A stretch of 24,614 bases of DNA from a virus, in the IMG/VR virus record IMGVR_UViG_3300035698_018157, positions 1-24,614 of that record; one strand, 5' to 3'. Positions 5,299 through 13,822 of the stretch are shown piece by piece. The position numbers were made by a program, and so were the translations under genes. Positions within the stretch are counted from its first letter, which is position 1, and every line of letters starts with the position of its first letter. Under the pieces are notes generated by a model. It saw only the letters and a list, made by a program, of their open reading frames with translations. It made no database searches and was not told where the DNA came from.

Positions 5299-7233
5299 AT
5301 GCAATCAACAGAAAATCTCATTGAGCCAAGCAAAAAGCGATTAAAAGTTGGCTTTATCACAAGCCATCCTTCGCTAAAAACAGGCTTTGCTCGCAACGCC
5401 AAATTAATTCTATCAGAACTTTACGAGCGCGATGTTTGCGATATCTTTTTACTGGCCCAAGGACTTTCCAACAACAATCCAGAGTTTGCTCGCTGGCCTT
5501 GGAAAACCACTGGCGCAATTCCAAGTAATGTAGATCAAGCAAGATGGAAAGTTGACGAAGCCTATCAAAGATGGGTTGCTTATGGAAACCAAACCGTAGA
5601 AAGATTCGTAACCGAAAACAAACTCGATGTGGTTTTTCATATCGAGGATATTTGGAGCAGCGATTCGGGAGTTTATCTCGGCGCAGATTGGTTTAATAAA
5701 ATCAAGCAAAATTTTGTTCAATGGTCAACTGCTGATTCTTTGCCGATTTTAGAACAATATAAAATTTGGGCAGACGAATGTCCTAATGTTTGGATGTGGT
5801 CTAATTTCGCTGAAAACGCACTCAAGCAAGAAGACGCTGAAAGATTTTCTCACGTTAAAACTCTTGGCGGAGCCAGCGACTCTGATAAATTCAAGCCAAT
5901 TAGCAAGTCTGAAAAAAACGAATTACGCGATAGGTTTGGAATCGCTAGAGACGACTTGATTTTTCTTTATCTAGGTAGAAATCAAAGTCGTAAATTATTT
6001 TGGGCCAATATCGAAGCATTAGCCAAAGCCAAGAAAACGATTTCCAATAAAAACATAAAATTATTGTTTCATACTAATTGGTCCGAAGGTTGGAATATCA
6101 AGGGACTAATAGACGAATTAAAGTTAGATCAAAAAGATATTCTCGCAACTTATTTTTGCAAAAGCTGCGGACATATTGAAATCAAACCTTATGCTGGAGA
6201 CGGAATTGCTTGCAAAGCTTGTGGAGCAAAAGATCAACTGTTTACGCCCGGAATTGACTCAACAATCACCGAAGATGAATTAGCGCAAATTGTATATGGA
6301 ATTTCTGACGCATCAAGTAGCGTGTTTAATAGTGGGGGACTAGAATATTTCAACGTAGAGTCCTTGTTGTGCGGACTTCCACTGGCAACTACTCCTTATA
6401 GTTGTGGAGAAGATTTTGCCGCACAACCATTTGTTCACTCTATTGAAGGCAGCTACACAAGAGAAATAGGAACAAACTTTAAAAAATACGTTCCTAATTC
6501 TAATTCTATTGTTAAGTTTTTCAGGGCAGTCTCAGAAGCCTCAGAAAACAAACTAAACAACATAAAAAACGCAGGAAGAGCCTGGGCAACAAACAAGTTT
6601 TCAAAATCCTCAGTTACGAACAAGGTTCAAGAATTTATTGAGTCTTGCGATGCGATTGATTGGGAAGGTTGGGTTCCTCGCGGCAAAGCACGTAAAAATG
6701 CTTCTTATGAGATTCCTAATATCGCAGATAACTTTGAATTTATTAAAGACTTGTATAATAATATCTTGTTGATGAATCCGTCGCGCAAGGATTCTGGTGT
6801 TGAAAATTGGCTAAATCAACTTGAAAATGGAACACCAAGACAAGATATTCACCGCTTTTTCATTGGAGAAGCCATGAAAGACAACGCTCTTTTAGACGAA
6901 ATTCGTATTGAAGATATTTTTGAGCCTGAAAATGGCCGCAAAAAACTAATGCTTGTTGCCAAAGAAAGCATTGGCGATGTATTTATTGTGACTTCCCTGC
7001 TTGACGATATTAAAAACAAATATCCAGAACACGATGTTTATTTTGTTACAGACGAAAAGAACTTTGAGCTTGTTGAGGGCAACGAAAACATCCATAAGAT
7101 TGTTCAATACTCCCCAATGCTCGACAACGAAATGTTAGTTTGCGGTTTCGGTGGCAGACCAAAACTCGTTGATGTTTACATAAACCCATTTATTTTAACC
7201 CAAAAGTATTTAGGATACCTTTCTCAAAATTAA
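5299..7233 (+). CDS. Multidomain glycosyltransferase: GT4-like, zinc ribbon, DUF4214-like, GT9 N-half
   Basis: This 644-residue protein seems to hold several modules. Residues about 15-445 look like a GT4 GT-B enzyme: LKVGFITSHPS at the N-terminus, FLYLGRNQSRKLF near 222-234 at the donor-phosphate region, and EYFNVESLLCGLP near 349-361. A probable zinc ribbon is inserted in the second Rossmann domain (C287, C290, C305, C308). Residues about 478-525 (FIKDLYNNIL...GVENWLNQLENG) resemble DUF4214. From about 547 (KLMLVAKESIGDVFIVTSLL) the sequence matches the N-terminal half of GT9 heptosyltransferase-type enzymes, but the protein stops at 644; the matching C-terminal half is in the next ORF. The start lies just after a terminator and has no Shine-Dalgarno. 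Acceptor unknown. Confidence 0.75.
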   Translation: MQSTENLIEPSKKRLKVGFITSHPSLKTGFARNAKLILSELYERDVCDIFLLAQGLSNNNPEFARWPWKTTGAIPSNVDQARWKVDEAYQRWVAYGNQTVERFVTENKLDVVFHIEDIWSSDSGVYLGADWFNKIKQNFVQWSTADSLPILEQYKIWADECPNVWMWSNFAENALKQEDAERFSHVKTLGGASDSDKFKPISKSEKNELRDRFGIARDDLIFLYLGRNQSRKLFWANIEALAKAKKTISNKNIKLLFHTNWSEGWNIKGLIDELKLDQKDILATYFCKSCGHIEIKPYAGDGIACKACGAKDQLFTPGIDSTITEDELAQIVYGISDASSSVFNSGGLEYFNVESLLCGLPLATTPYSCGEDFAAQPFVHSIEGSYTREIGTNFKKYVPNSNSIVKFFRAVSEASENKLNNIKNAGRAWATNKFSKSSVTNKVQEFIESCDAIDWEGWVPRGKARKNASYEIPNIADNFEFIKDLYNNILLMNPSRKDSGVENWLNQLENGTPRQDIHRFFIGEAMKDNALLDEIRIEDIFEPENGRKKLMLVAKESIGDVFIVTSLLDDIKNKYPEHDVYFVTDEKNFELVEGNENIHKIVQYSPMLDNEMLVCGFGGRPKLVDVYINPFILTQKYLGYLSQN

Positions 7234-7235
7234 AA

Positions 7236-8447
7236 ATGTCTAAATTACTTGATATATATAGTCGGGCCTCGGGCCTAGAAATTGGCAAGCCCGACATTAG
7301 AACTGTTGGTGTGGCACTGCCATTTGAAAAATACATCACCATTCACAATTCTTCTGGTCAAACAGCTAAGAACTACGAATATTGGAGCGATGTAATAAGA
7401 TTAATCTTCACGCACTTGGAAGAACGAGGAATCGAAGTCGTTCAAATCGGAACAAAAGGAGATTTGCCTGTGCTTCACGCACACAATCTTTGTGGGCAAA
7501 CCTCGATTAATCAAACAGCATTTTTAATTAAAAACTCGTTGTGCCACCTGTCAAATGATAGTTTCAGTGCACACATGGCCGCATCTTTTGGAACAACGCA
7601 GGTTGAACTTTTTGGTTCGACTTCAATGAAAAATCACGGACCGCACGAAAGTTGGCTAACTAATCCCAACTCGATATTTATTGAAAGCACTAGGAATGGA
7701 AATTTGCCTTCCTACCAATCGTTTGAAAGTCCCAAGACAATCAACCTAATTAAGCCCGAAAACGTCGCACAGGCAATCCTCAAAGCAATGCAGATAGACG
7801 CAGAGATAAATATCGAAACGCTTTGGATTGGGCCTAAGTACGGACAAGGACTTTTTGAGTTCGACAATTCTTTTGTGATGAATCCCTCGGTATATTCTGA
7901 TTTGTCATTTAATCTATGGTTCAATAGAAATCCTGACGAAGACACGCTGTTTAAGAATTTGCTAGGACGGAGTTTTTACATAATTACAGATCGTGTTATT
8001 TCAGATGGAATTTTTAATAAGTCGTTATCAAAAAACATCAAAGTGTTAGCAGTGGAACTTAAAAAAGAAAACTGTGATGAAGTTCTTGAGTTTGTTAAAA
8101 AGCTGGCAAAATCAAATCTCAATTACATCATTCCGTGTTACGAAAGTTCTGATTGGATAGACTCACAAAGAATTAGATTTTCTGACTTTGCAATTATTCA
8201 ACAGGAAAAAAAGTTTAGCCTAGATTCTGTTACAGACGAACAAAAAGACTCGTTAAAAGCCGCCACTCATTTTAGAACATCGAAGTTTTTACTAACAAAG
8301 GCTGGATTGACGCTTTCCAAATCGCATAAAAATGCTAATATAATAGTAGAGAGTGGAGACAGCACCGATAACGAAGCTCAAATCATCGACGATCCTTTGT
8401 TTTGGTCCGATGCAGAATCACAGTGGATATACAAAAAAACAAAATAA
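7236..8447 (+). CDS. GT9 C-terminal half plus unknown domain
   Basis: Residues about 30-140 of this 403-residue protein match the C-terminal, donor-binding half of GT9 heptosyltransferase-type enzymes: YITIHNSSGQTAKNYEYW at the domain start, CGQTSINQTAFLIKN near 86-100, and LSNDSFSAHMAASFGT near 105-120, the counterpart of the family's nDsGpmHlAaAlG motif, then ELFGSTS. Its partner N-half ends the preceding ORF, 2 bases upstream and in another frame. Residues about 190-403 form a further alpha/beta region that I do not recognise. No membrane segment is present. The two ORFs probably make one functional enzyme from two chains, or derive from an ancestral fusion split by a frameshift. Confidence 0.7.
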   Translation: MSKLLDIYSRASGLEIGKPDIRTVGVALPFEKYITIHNSSGQTAKNYEYWSDVIRLIFTHLEERGIEVVQIGTKGDLPVLHAHNLCGQTSINQTAFLIKNSLCHLSNDSFSAHMAASFGTTQVELFGSTSMKNHGPHESWLTNPNSIFIESTRNGNLPSYQSFESPKTINLIKPENVAQAILKAMQIDAEINIETLWIGPKYGQGLFEFDNSFVMNPSVYSDLSFNLWFNRNPDEDTLFKNLLGRSFYIITDRVISDGIFNKSLSKNIKVLAVELKKENCDEVLEFVKKLAKSNLNYIIPCYESSDWIDSQRIRFSDFAIIQQEKKFSLDSVTDEQKDSLKAATHFRTSKFLLTKAGLTLSKSHKNANIIVESGDSTDNEAQIIDDPLFWSDAESQWIYKKTK

Positions 8448-8459
8448 CTAATAAATAAA

Positions 8460-9257
8460 ATGCCAAGAGCAAGCAAAAAAACAGAAGAAGACATCGCTGA
8501 AGTTAATAATCTTTTAGTGCCAGAGCGAGAACACACACTTGACACTAAAAGTGCGATTTGCCGAGACGATGAAGGATTGGTCGCTTCGATCCACCACGCT
8601 AGAACGCCGCAAGGATACGTTGATTGGCGAGCAATGTTGAACGCTGAATATGTTGTGCCTAATGCTGAACAATTTAAGAAATACGGCAAGGCAGTTCCAG
8701 AATCAGCAGAAGGACTTAAAGACAAAGAAGTTTTAATTTTACTTCCCGCGCTAAAAGAAGTAGCAAAGCTTCGTGGATATTCCCGCGTTAATCACAAGGC
8801 AATCATTACGAGTCCAGAATACGTTTCAATCAAAACAACAATTACTTGGCTTCCTAATTTTGAAACAGATTTTCGCTTCGTGGAATTTTCATCACTTGCT
8901 TCGGCCCACCTTGGAAATACCGATAGCTTTGCACAAAGATATCTTGTTGAAATCGCAGAGAACCGTGGATTTTGCCGCGCTGTGCGAAACTTTCTAGGAA
9001 TTCACATTGTTGCTCAAGACGAAGTATCGAAAAATCAAGGCGAGGATAGTGCCGTAACAATGACTAAGAAATTTAGTCCACAACAGTTGTTAGAAGACAA
9101 GCTTGGAGAAAAAGGAATTACATTTGATAAGTTCTTGGTGTCTATGCAAAAGCTAGGCGAAGATACTTCTATGTGGAAAGCGGTTAAGGACGTGCCTGAT
9201 GAAAAAATATTTCTGGCTCTTAATAAAATTGCCGAAAAAGAAAAAGGAGAAAAGTAA
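8460..9257 (+). CDS. Putative recombination/ssDNA-annealing protein (Rad52/Sak-like?)
   Basis: The 265-residue protein lies 3 bases before the RecA-like gene. Its middle has a beta-rich part (about 113-145, with alternating hydrophobic residues) followed by a helix with EIAENRGFCRAVRNFLGI (about 164-181). That recalls the helix of Rad52-like and Erf-like annealing proteins in which acidic and arginine residues precede a glycine (AETRArgRALr). The C-terminal third after about 200 is a separate helical region rich in lysine. If correct, it would anneal complementary strands or mediate loading of the recombinase. The family call is inference from a short motif and position; an unrelated phage protein remains possible. 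Confidence 0.45.
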   Translation: MPRASKKTEEDIAEVNNLLVPEREHTLDTKSAICRDDEGLVASIHHARTPQGYVDWRAMLNAEYVVPNAEQFKKYGKAVPESAEGLKDKEVLILLPALKEVAKLRGYSRVNHKAIITSPEYVSIKTTITWLPNFETDFRFVEFSSLASAHLGNTDSFAQRYLVEIAENRGFCRAVRNFLGIHIVAQDEVSKNQGEDSAVTMTKKFSPQQLLEDKLGEKGITFDKFLVSMQKLGEDTSMWKAVKDVPDEKIFLALNKIAEKEKGEK

Positions 9258-9260
9258 TTT

Positions 9261-10412
9261 ATGGCAATTACATTAAAAAAAATCGAAGACAAAGAACTCA
9301 TTGAGAAGGCTGTGCCTGTTGCAACAGGAAAGTCTGTTTTAGCCGCAACACTCAAGGCTACCAAAGACACCCATTACAATTTTCACGAAAGAAAGACTTG
9401 GCAATGCTCTACTGGTTCGTTTATACTTGACTCGCTGCTTGGTCCTATTACGCCCGGAGTCGTAAGGCTTTGTGGACCAGCAGGTTCCGGCAAAAGTAGT
9501 CAGGCCCTAGAGATTTTAAGAAACTTTTTAATCTCTGGTAAAAATCGCAAAAGTGTTTGGGTATTAGCAGAAGGCAGAGGTCTATCTGAAGAAATGATCA
9601 CTCGCTGTGGACTAAAATTTGTATATAACGCCGAAGATTGGGAAGACGGTACTGTTTTTATTCTTGAAACAAATATCTTTGAAACCTTTATTAAGGTAAT
9701 GGCAGATCTTTCGATTAACAATCCCGAAGGAACATGTTATGGGTTCGTTTTGGATTCTGTTGATGGTTTGATTTTAGAAGCAGATTCTAAAAAAGAAATT
9801 GACGGCGAATCAAAAGTAGCGGGAGTTCCTTCGCTTTCCAAGAAAATGTTTCAAAAGTTAAGCGTTTCGCTTTTCAAGCGCGGTCATTTTTTAATAGCTA
9901 TGTCTCAAGTTACCTCTGATATTAAAATCAACCCTTACGCAAAGCAAGCCCCAAGACTAGGAAATTTTTCTGGTGGTTCTGCATTAAATCACGCTGCTGA
10001 TTGGATCATAGAATACGGAATGTCATATAAAGGAGATTTTATTATGCCTAGTTCTGGCGGAACTTTAGACGATGGCAAGACCAGAGCCTTAGGCAAACTA
10101 GTCAAGGTTACTATCTTAAAGTCAGTCTTAGAAAAAAGCAAGCTAATCACCACGACATATCCAATTAAATTTGGCCGCAAACCCTCAGGGGTCTGGCTAG
10201 AAAGAGAAATTGGCGATATGTTGTTTTCTTGGGGCAAGGCTATTAAGAAAACATCTTGGATCACCATGTCTCCAGACACTGTGAAAGAAATTGCCGACGC
10301 TGGCTTTGAGTTTCCCGAAAAAATTCAAGGCGAAGACAACTTCTATCAAGAACTAGAAAACCATCCAGAAGTAGTTAAATTCTACTACGAAAAATTCAAA
10401 GCGATCTTGTGA
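9261..10412 (+). CDS. RecA/UvsX-like recombinase
   Basis: This 383-residue protein is a RecA-fold ATPase. An N-terminal segment is followed by the core: Walker A GPAGSGKSS (72-80), an acidic residue after the second strand (LAEGRGLSEE, near 102-111), and Walker B YGFVLDS with D165. It continues with a DNA-binding-loop-like region and an MSQVTSD motif near 214-220. Recombinases of this kind coat ssDNA and drive strand exchange; in T4-like phages UvsX also starts recombination-dependent replication. The start has a good Shine-Dalgarno (GGAGAAAAG). It overlaps the next gene through GTGA. It is more divergent than host RecA; a DnaB/KaiC-like RecA-fold ATPase is a less likely alternative. Confidence 0.8.
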   Translation: MAITLKKIEDKELIEKAVPVATGKSVLAATLKATKDTHYNFHERKTWQCSTGSFILDSLLGPITPGVVRLCGPAGSGKSSQALEILRNFLISGKNRKSVWVLAEGRGLSEEMITRCGLKFVYNAEDWEDGTVFILETNIFETFIKVMADLSINNPEGTCYGFVLDSVDGLILEADSKKEIDGESKVAGVPSLSKKMFQKLSVSLFKRGHFLIAMSQVTSDIKINPYAKQAPRLGNFSGGSALNHAADWIIEYGMSYKGDFIMPSSGGTLDDGKTRALGKLVKVTILKSVLEKSKLITTTYPIKFGRKPSGVWLEREIGDMLFSWGKAIKKTSWITMSPDTVKEIADAGFEFPEKIQGEDNFYQELENHPEVVKFYYEKFKAIL

Positions 10413-10822
10413 AGTTTAAAAAATTAAACGGCGTAGTTGTATCAAAAAACATATCAAAGTATGCTGCTGATTGGGACGCAGCTTGTCTTTCTAAGTTTCA
10501 GCGAGGCGTAAAAGATTTCTTTCGGCCCTATTGGCAGTATCACTTATGCTATGAAGAAATTCCGTTAGTTGGAACTCGTTATCGCTTAGATCTTTATAAT
10601 GCATCTTTAAGATTGGCCGTGGAAAGTCATGGCGATCAGCACACTAAATACTCGGAATTTTTTCACGGCAACGTGATTGGATACCTAAACCAAATAAAAA
10701 GAGACTCTAAAAAACTAAACTGGTGCGAAATCAACGGAATTAGACTAATTGAAATTTACTACGACGAATTAAAGTTGCTCACGCCTGAGTGGATAAAAGA
10801 AAAATTCAACATTGAACTATGA
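10409..10822 (+). CDS. Small PD-(D/E)XK / Vsr-type nuclease (DUF559-like)
   Basis: The 137-residue protein begins with GTG inside the stop of the recombinase gene (GTGA). Its core has RLDLY (D61), a strand ending LRLAVESHGDQH (E72, H74, Q77, H78), then a helix with RD (98-99) and a strand IRLIEIYYDE. Acidic residue, E-x-H, then an H-rich segment is the layout of the Vsr/DUF559 branch of PD-(D/E)XK nucleases, which bind metal and cut DNA. The first 40 residues are helical with a basic face. It probably processes recombination or replication intermediates with the RecA-like protein. A homing-type nuclease is also possible, but no intron or repeat flanks it. Confidence 0.65.
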   Translation: MKFKKLNGVVVSKNISKYAADWDAACLSKFQRGVKDFFRPYWQYHLCYEEIPLVGTRYRLDLYNASLRLAVESHGDQHTKYSEFFHGNVIGYLNQIKRDSKKLNWCEINGIRLIEIYYDELKLLTPEWIKEKFNIEL

Positions 10823-11652
10823 AAAAATATAATTTGCTTGCAACTCCAATAGAGCCAAAAATAGCATTTATCATTGCCGGATACGAGTGCGCACACTTAA
10901 TTAGAAAGTGTGTTGCGCCGTTGAAAAGCATTGAGAACTCTAAAACTTATTTTATTCACGGATTGTTTCGTGAATACGAAAAGATGGGTAAACCAATCGT
11001 TAGTCAGGACGGAACAGCACTAGAGGTTGCCAAGTTAGAATCAGAAAATCTTATTGATAAAGTTGTTTTTTTAAAACACGCTTATCTTGAACATGAGATT
11101 AGAAACGTAATGCTCGAAGAGGCAAAAGAAGACGGATGCGACATTGCGTATATCGTTGATGCCGACGAACATTACAACGTAGAGCAACTAAAAGATATTA
11201 TTAAGTTTGTGAAAAACACTCCGAATTTTTTGTGGTATAAGGTTGCCTTTCAGAACTTTGTGATTAGTCCAGAAACTTACGTTGATAATTTTATTGCTCC
11301 AAGGATATTTAGAATGGCAAGAGATTTCGCGTGGACCCACGATAACGACGCCAAATTTGGAGACGCAAACATGTATTCTGTTCCTTGGTGCGTTATTCCC
11401 CGAAACACTTCTAAATCTATCCGCCACCTTTCTTGGGTTTACGATGGAACGCCAGAAAGTAAAAAAAGACTTATAGATAAAATTGAATTTCAAAAAGATC
11501 ATCACAACGGATTATGTTCTTACGCTTGGGACGAGGAAAAAAACAAATTGACATTTGACGAATCATACTATATATTGACTAACCAAACGATTCCTCCGCT
11601 TCGTAGGTTAGCTGTAAAAAAAGATGAGGATATAAATGAACAAAGAAAATGA
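10819..11652 (+). CDS. GT-A fold (GT2-like) glycosyltransferase
   Basis: This 277-residue protein starts KIAFIIAGYECAHLIRKC (about 14-31), a strand and helix typical of GT2-like enzymes, and carries YIVDADEHY (about 111-119), a DxD-type motif (D114, D116) that binds the metal and sugar nucleotide. No transmembrane helix is present, so the enzyme is soluble. It overlaps the nuclease gene by ATGA and is embedded between recombination and helicase genes. Its position suggests it is made together with replication proteins; possible acceptors include modified DNA bases or phage or host proteins. GT-A fold is fairly sure, substrate unknown. Confidence 0.7.
   Translation: MKKYNLLATPIEPKIAFIIAGYECAHLIRKCVAPLKSIENSKTYFIHGLFREYEKMGKPIVSQDGTALEVAKLESENLIDKVVFLKHAYLEHEIRNVMLEEAKEDGCDIAYIVDADEHYNVEQLKDIIKFVKNTPNFLWYKVAFQNFVISPETYVDNFIAPRIFRMARDFAWTHDNDAKFGDANMYSVPWCVIPRNTSKSIRHLSWVYDGTPESKKRLIDKIEFQKDHHNGLCSYAWDEEKNKLTFDESYYILTNQTIPPLRRLAVKKDEDINEQRK
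11548..11576 (+). promoter_or_regulatory. Candidate internal promoter before the helicase genes
   Basis: TTGACA (11548-11553), 17 bases, TATATT (11571-11576), inside the 3' end of the glycosyltransferase gene and 60 bases before the ATG at 11636. It lacks the spacer element seen in P0-P2. A consensus -35 with an exact 17-bp spacer in AT-rich coding DNA can arise by chance, so support is moderate. Confidence 0.4.
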
Positions 11653-11941
11653 ACATGAATTTGAAGATGGTGAAGATAATAAACTCAACAAAATCTCTAC
11701 TACTGAGCTACCTCAATGCTTTTTGCACCAACTTAACGAATTTACTACCGGCGGCTTCCTCTATTTTCGGATAGACGAGCTAGGCGGCGTTCAGCCTATT
11801 TATTGTTTTGATAATGAGGTTTGTGCGTTAGCACTAACTAGTTATGCCACAAAATTCCTAAGACAAATTGAAATCCAATCAAACAAACAAGTCCAACACG
11901 AATTCCTTGAGTCTCAAGAAGACGAAGACGAAGAAGAATAG
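11636..11941 (+). CDS. Small acidic protein, unknown
   Basis: The 101-residue protein has an acidic start (NKENEHEFEDGEDN), a middle of about 60 residues with beta strand and helix character (GGFLYFRIDELGGVQPIYCFD), and a very acidic end (QEDEDEEE). GAGGA lies a few bases upstream of the ATG, and the gene overlaps the previous one by 17 bases. It ends in TAG, rare in this window. Its last 74 bases overlap the next ORF in another frame. No family is recognised. The acidic tails would suit a binding partner of a basic or DNA-bound protein, but this is speculation. Confidence 0.65.
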   Translation: MNKENEHEFEDGEDNKLNKISTTELPQCFLHQLNEFTTGGFLYFRIDELGGVQPIYCFDNEVCALALTSYATKFLRQIEIQSNKQVQHEFLESQEDEDEEE

Positions 11942-12305
11942 TCGCGGCCAAAAAATTGAGTATATACTTTCTCGACTGTTAGAACAAAAACCAGACACAG
12001 CAGCTTTGCTGAAAGCAGAATTTATGTTCTTCTCTCAGGTGTTTAAGAAATATCCAGAGTGGAACTTTTGGAGATTTATTGAACTAGGCTTTGTGATGAA
12101 AAGCGTATCTTGGCTAAAAACTGAGAGAGCAGATCGCATGATAAGCAACATGTGGAAATTACATCTTGGACGAAAGAAATTCAAGGTCGAAGAGTCGGAG
12201 CCACCAGTATACGAAGATTTTTTGCCAAAGAAATCAAGAGTTAGGTTAAGACAATCACAAGTAGACAAAATAAGAGAATTTGAAAAACTAAACAATAATG
12301 CTTAA
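11868..12305 (+). CDS. Small basic protein upstream of the helicase, start uncertain
   Basis: The frame is open from 11868 (TTG) to TAA at 12305, but the first ATG comes only at about 12024. The region before it (RGQKIEYILSRLLEQKPD...) looks genuinely coding, so the true start may be TTG at 11868 or 11907, or the ORF may be reached by a +1 frameshift from the preceding gene. The body is helical and rich in aromatic residues (FFSQVFKKYPEWNFWRF), with a basic C-terminus. It overlaps the helicase start by 8 bases. Sitting directly before a DnaB-type helicase, a helicase-loader or accessory role is conceivable but has no motif support. Maximum length 145 residues. Confidence 0.65.
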   Translation: MKSNQTNKSNTNSLSLKKTKTKKNSRGQKIEYILSRLLEQKPDTAALLKAEFMFFSQVFKKYPEWNFWRFIELGFVMKSVSWLKTERADRMISNMWKLHLGRKKFKVEESEPPVYEDFLPKKSRVRLRQSQVDKIREFEKLNNNA

Positions 12306-13818
12306 ATCAAAAGAAATTGCCAGTGCAGATTTAGAAAAAAGTGTAATCTCTGGAGTATTGAACAATCCAGATGTAATTTACGACATAGATTTTCTAGAAG
12401 TCGAAGATTTTTATTCGCATGAATATCACCGCGCAATTTGGAGCGTAGTTAAAGATTTCCATAAGAACGGGCAAGAATTAAATAAATTGTTAATTGCACA
12501 GCGCATTACGGCCTTAAAGTTAGATGCCAGAGCAGAATTCAAGGCCGCTGACTATCTCGACGCATTATTTTATCTTCCTGATGCAAAAACAGCAGATTCA
12601 ACGCGAAAATATTCAGCAGAACTAAAAAAGATTAGTATGCGGCGACACATTATCGAAGCCTCAGAGCAAGTAATCTCTGAAATGGTCAATGGTGCAGAAG
12701 GCAAAACCTACGACGAAATCCAAGAACTAGCAGACAAAACCTTTAACCACAACATTGATTTTTACGACTACACACAAGAATTTGAAGACATTTATGAAGA
12801 CCTAGAAGAAAAAATAGAATTCTTAGGTGACACTCAGCCCGAACCCCAAGGATTCTACGGACCGTTCAAGCGATACAATGAGCTTTACGGACCATACAGG
12901 CCCGGCTCTATCACTGTTACAGGAGCTAGGAGCGGCGGTTCTAAAACAACCTCTGGAATGTTTATCTGCACGGATATCGCAAAAAACTACGGTGTTCCAA
13001 TTCTACATTTAGATCACGGAGAAATGAGCAAAGAAGAATTGCAATTTCGAGTTGTTTGTATGCTTTCTGGCGGCAAAATACCTTTTCATGCTGTAGAGTC
13101 GGGTAAGTGGAAGAGCAACGAAGCATTCCGCAAAATTATGATTAATGATGTTTTTGCTACGATTAAAAAGTATAATCTAAAAAATTATTATCGAGACATT
13201 AGTCATAAAACAGGCCGAGAAGCAGTATCCATGATTAGAAGGTTTTATTATAAAAACATTGGTCGCGGAAATCCATTTTTCACCCACCTTGATTATCTCA
13301 AGCCTTTTGATGGCGAAGACCCTAATACTCCAGAGTGGAAAGCTATGGGTAGCTTTGTGCAAAGCATTAAGAGTTTATACAGCAACGAAATGAAAACTCA
13401 GTTTTACACAAGCCTTCAGCTTAATCGTTCTGGTATCACAAAGAATAAAAACTCAGCCTCGGTTGATGACTCTGAAAACACTTTTGGAATTTCTGACAGA
13501 ATCGTTCAACAAAGCACGCATTCATTTATTTTGCGCGAAATGCTTCTCGACGAAGTTGCAGTAGAAGGCGGCGATGCAAACGCTAAGATGATTTGCGTTA
13601 AACATAGACATTTAGGCGAAAAAGCAGAAGATGCCATTAAGTATGTAAAAATGCCTAACAACACATATCGCAAAAACCATATCAGGTTGGATATTAAGAA
13701 CTTTCATATTGAAGAGCGCGGAGACTTAAAACAATATGTCACGGCGCATCGTGATGATATTTTACTTGCGCAAGGCGGCGAAATATTTAGCGAAGAAGAT
13801 GGATCGATAGAATTTTAA
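12298..13818 (+). CDS. DnaB-type replicative DNA helicase
   Basis: The 506-residue protein has the two DnaB parts. The N-terminal helical domain (about 1-150) contains the typical LEKSVISGVLNNPD and FYSHEYHRAIW segments. The RecA-like ATPase starts near 185. Its P-loop is GARSGGSKT (209-217, K216); the residue before the lysine is serine where DnaB (GARPSMGKT) has glycine. HLDHGEMSKEEL (237-248) matches the strand with the catalytic glutamate (E242). Walker B is THLDYLKP (D332) and LQLNR (373-377) corresponds to DnaB's QLNR. It unwinds DNA 5' to 3' as a hexamer at the fork. The primase follows one small gene later. The identification is strong. Confidence 0.88.
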   Translation: MLKSKEIASADLEKSVISGVLNNPDVIYDIDFLEVEDFYSHEYHRAIWSVVKDFHKNGQELNKLLIAQRITALKLDARAEFKAADYLDALFYLPDAKTADSTRKYSAELKKISMRRHIIEASEQVISEMVNGAEGKTYDEIQELADKTFNHNIDFYDYTQEFEDIYEDLEEKIEFLGDTQPEPQGFYGPFKRYNELYGPYRPGSITVTGARSGGSKTTSGMFICTDIAKNYGVPILHLDHGEMSKEELQFRVVCMLSGGKIPFHAVESGKWKSNEAFRKIMINDVFATIKKYNLKNYYRDISHKTGREAVSMIRRFYYKNIGRGNPFFTHLDYLKPFDGEDPNTPEWKAMGSFVQSIKSLYSNEMKTQFYTSLQLNRSGITKNKNSASVDDSENTFGISDRIVQQSTHSFILREMLLDEVAVEGGDANAKMICVKHRHLGEKAEDAIKYVKMPNNTYRKNHIRLDIKNFHIEERGDLKQYVTAHRDDILLAQGGEIFSEEDGSIEF

Positions 13819-13822
13819 AATT

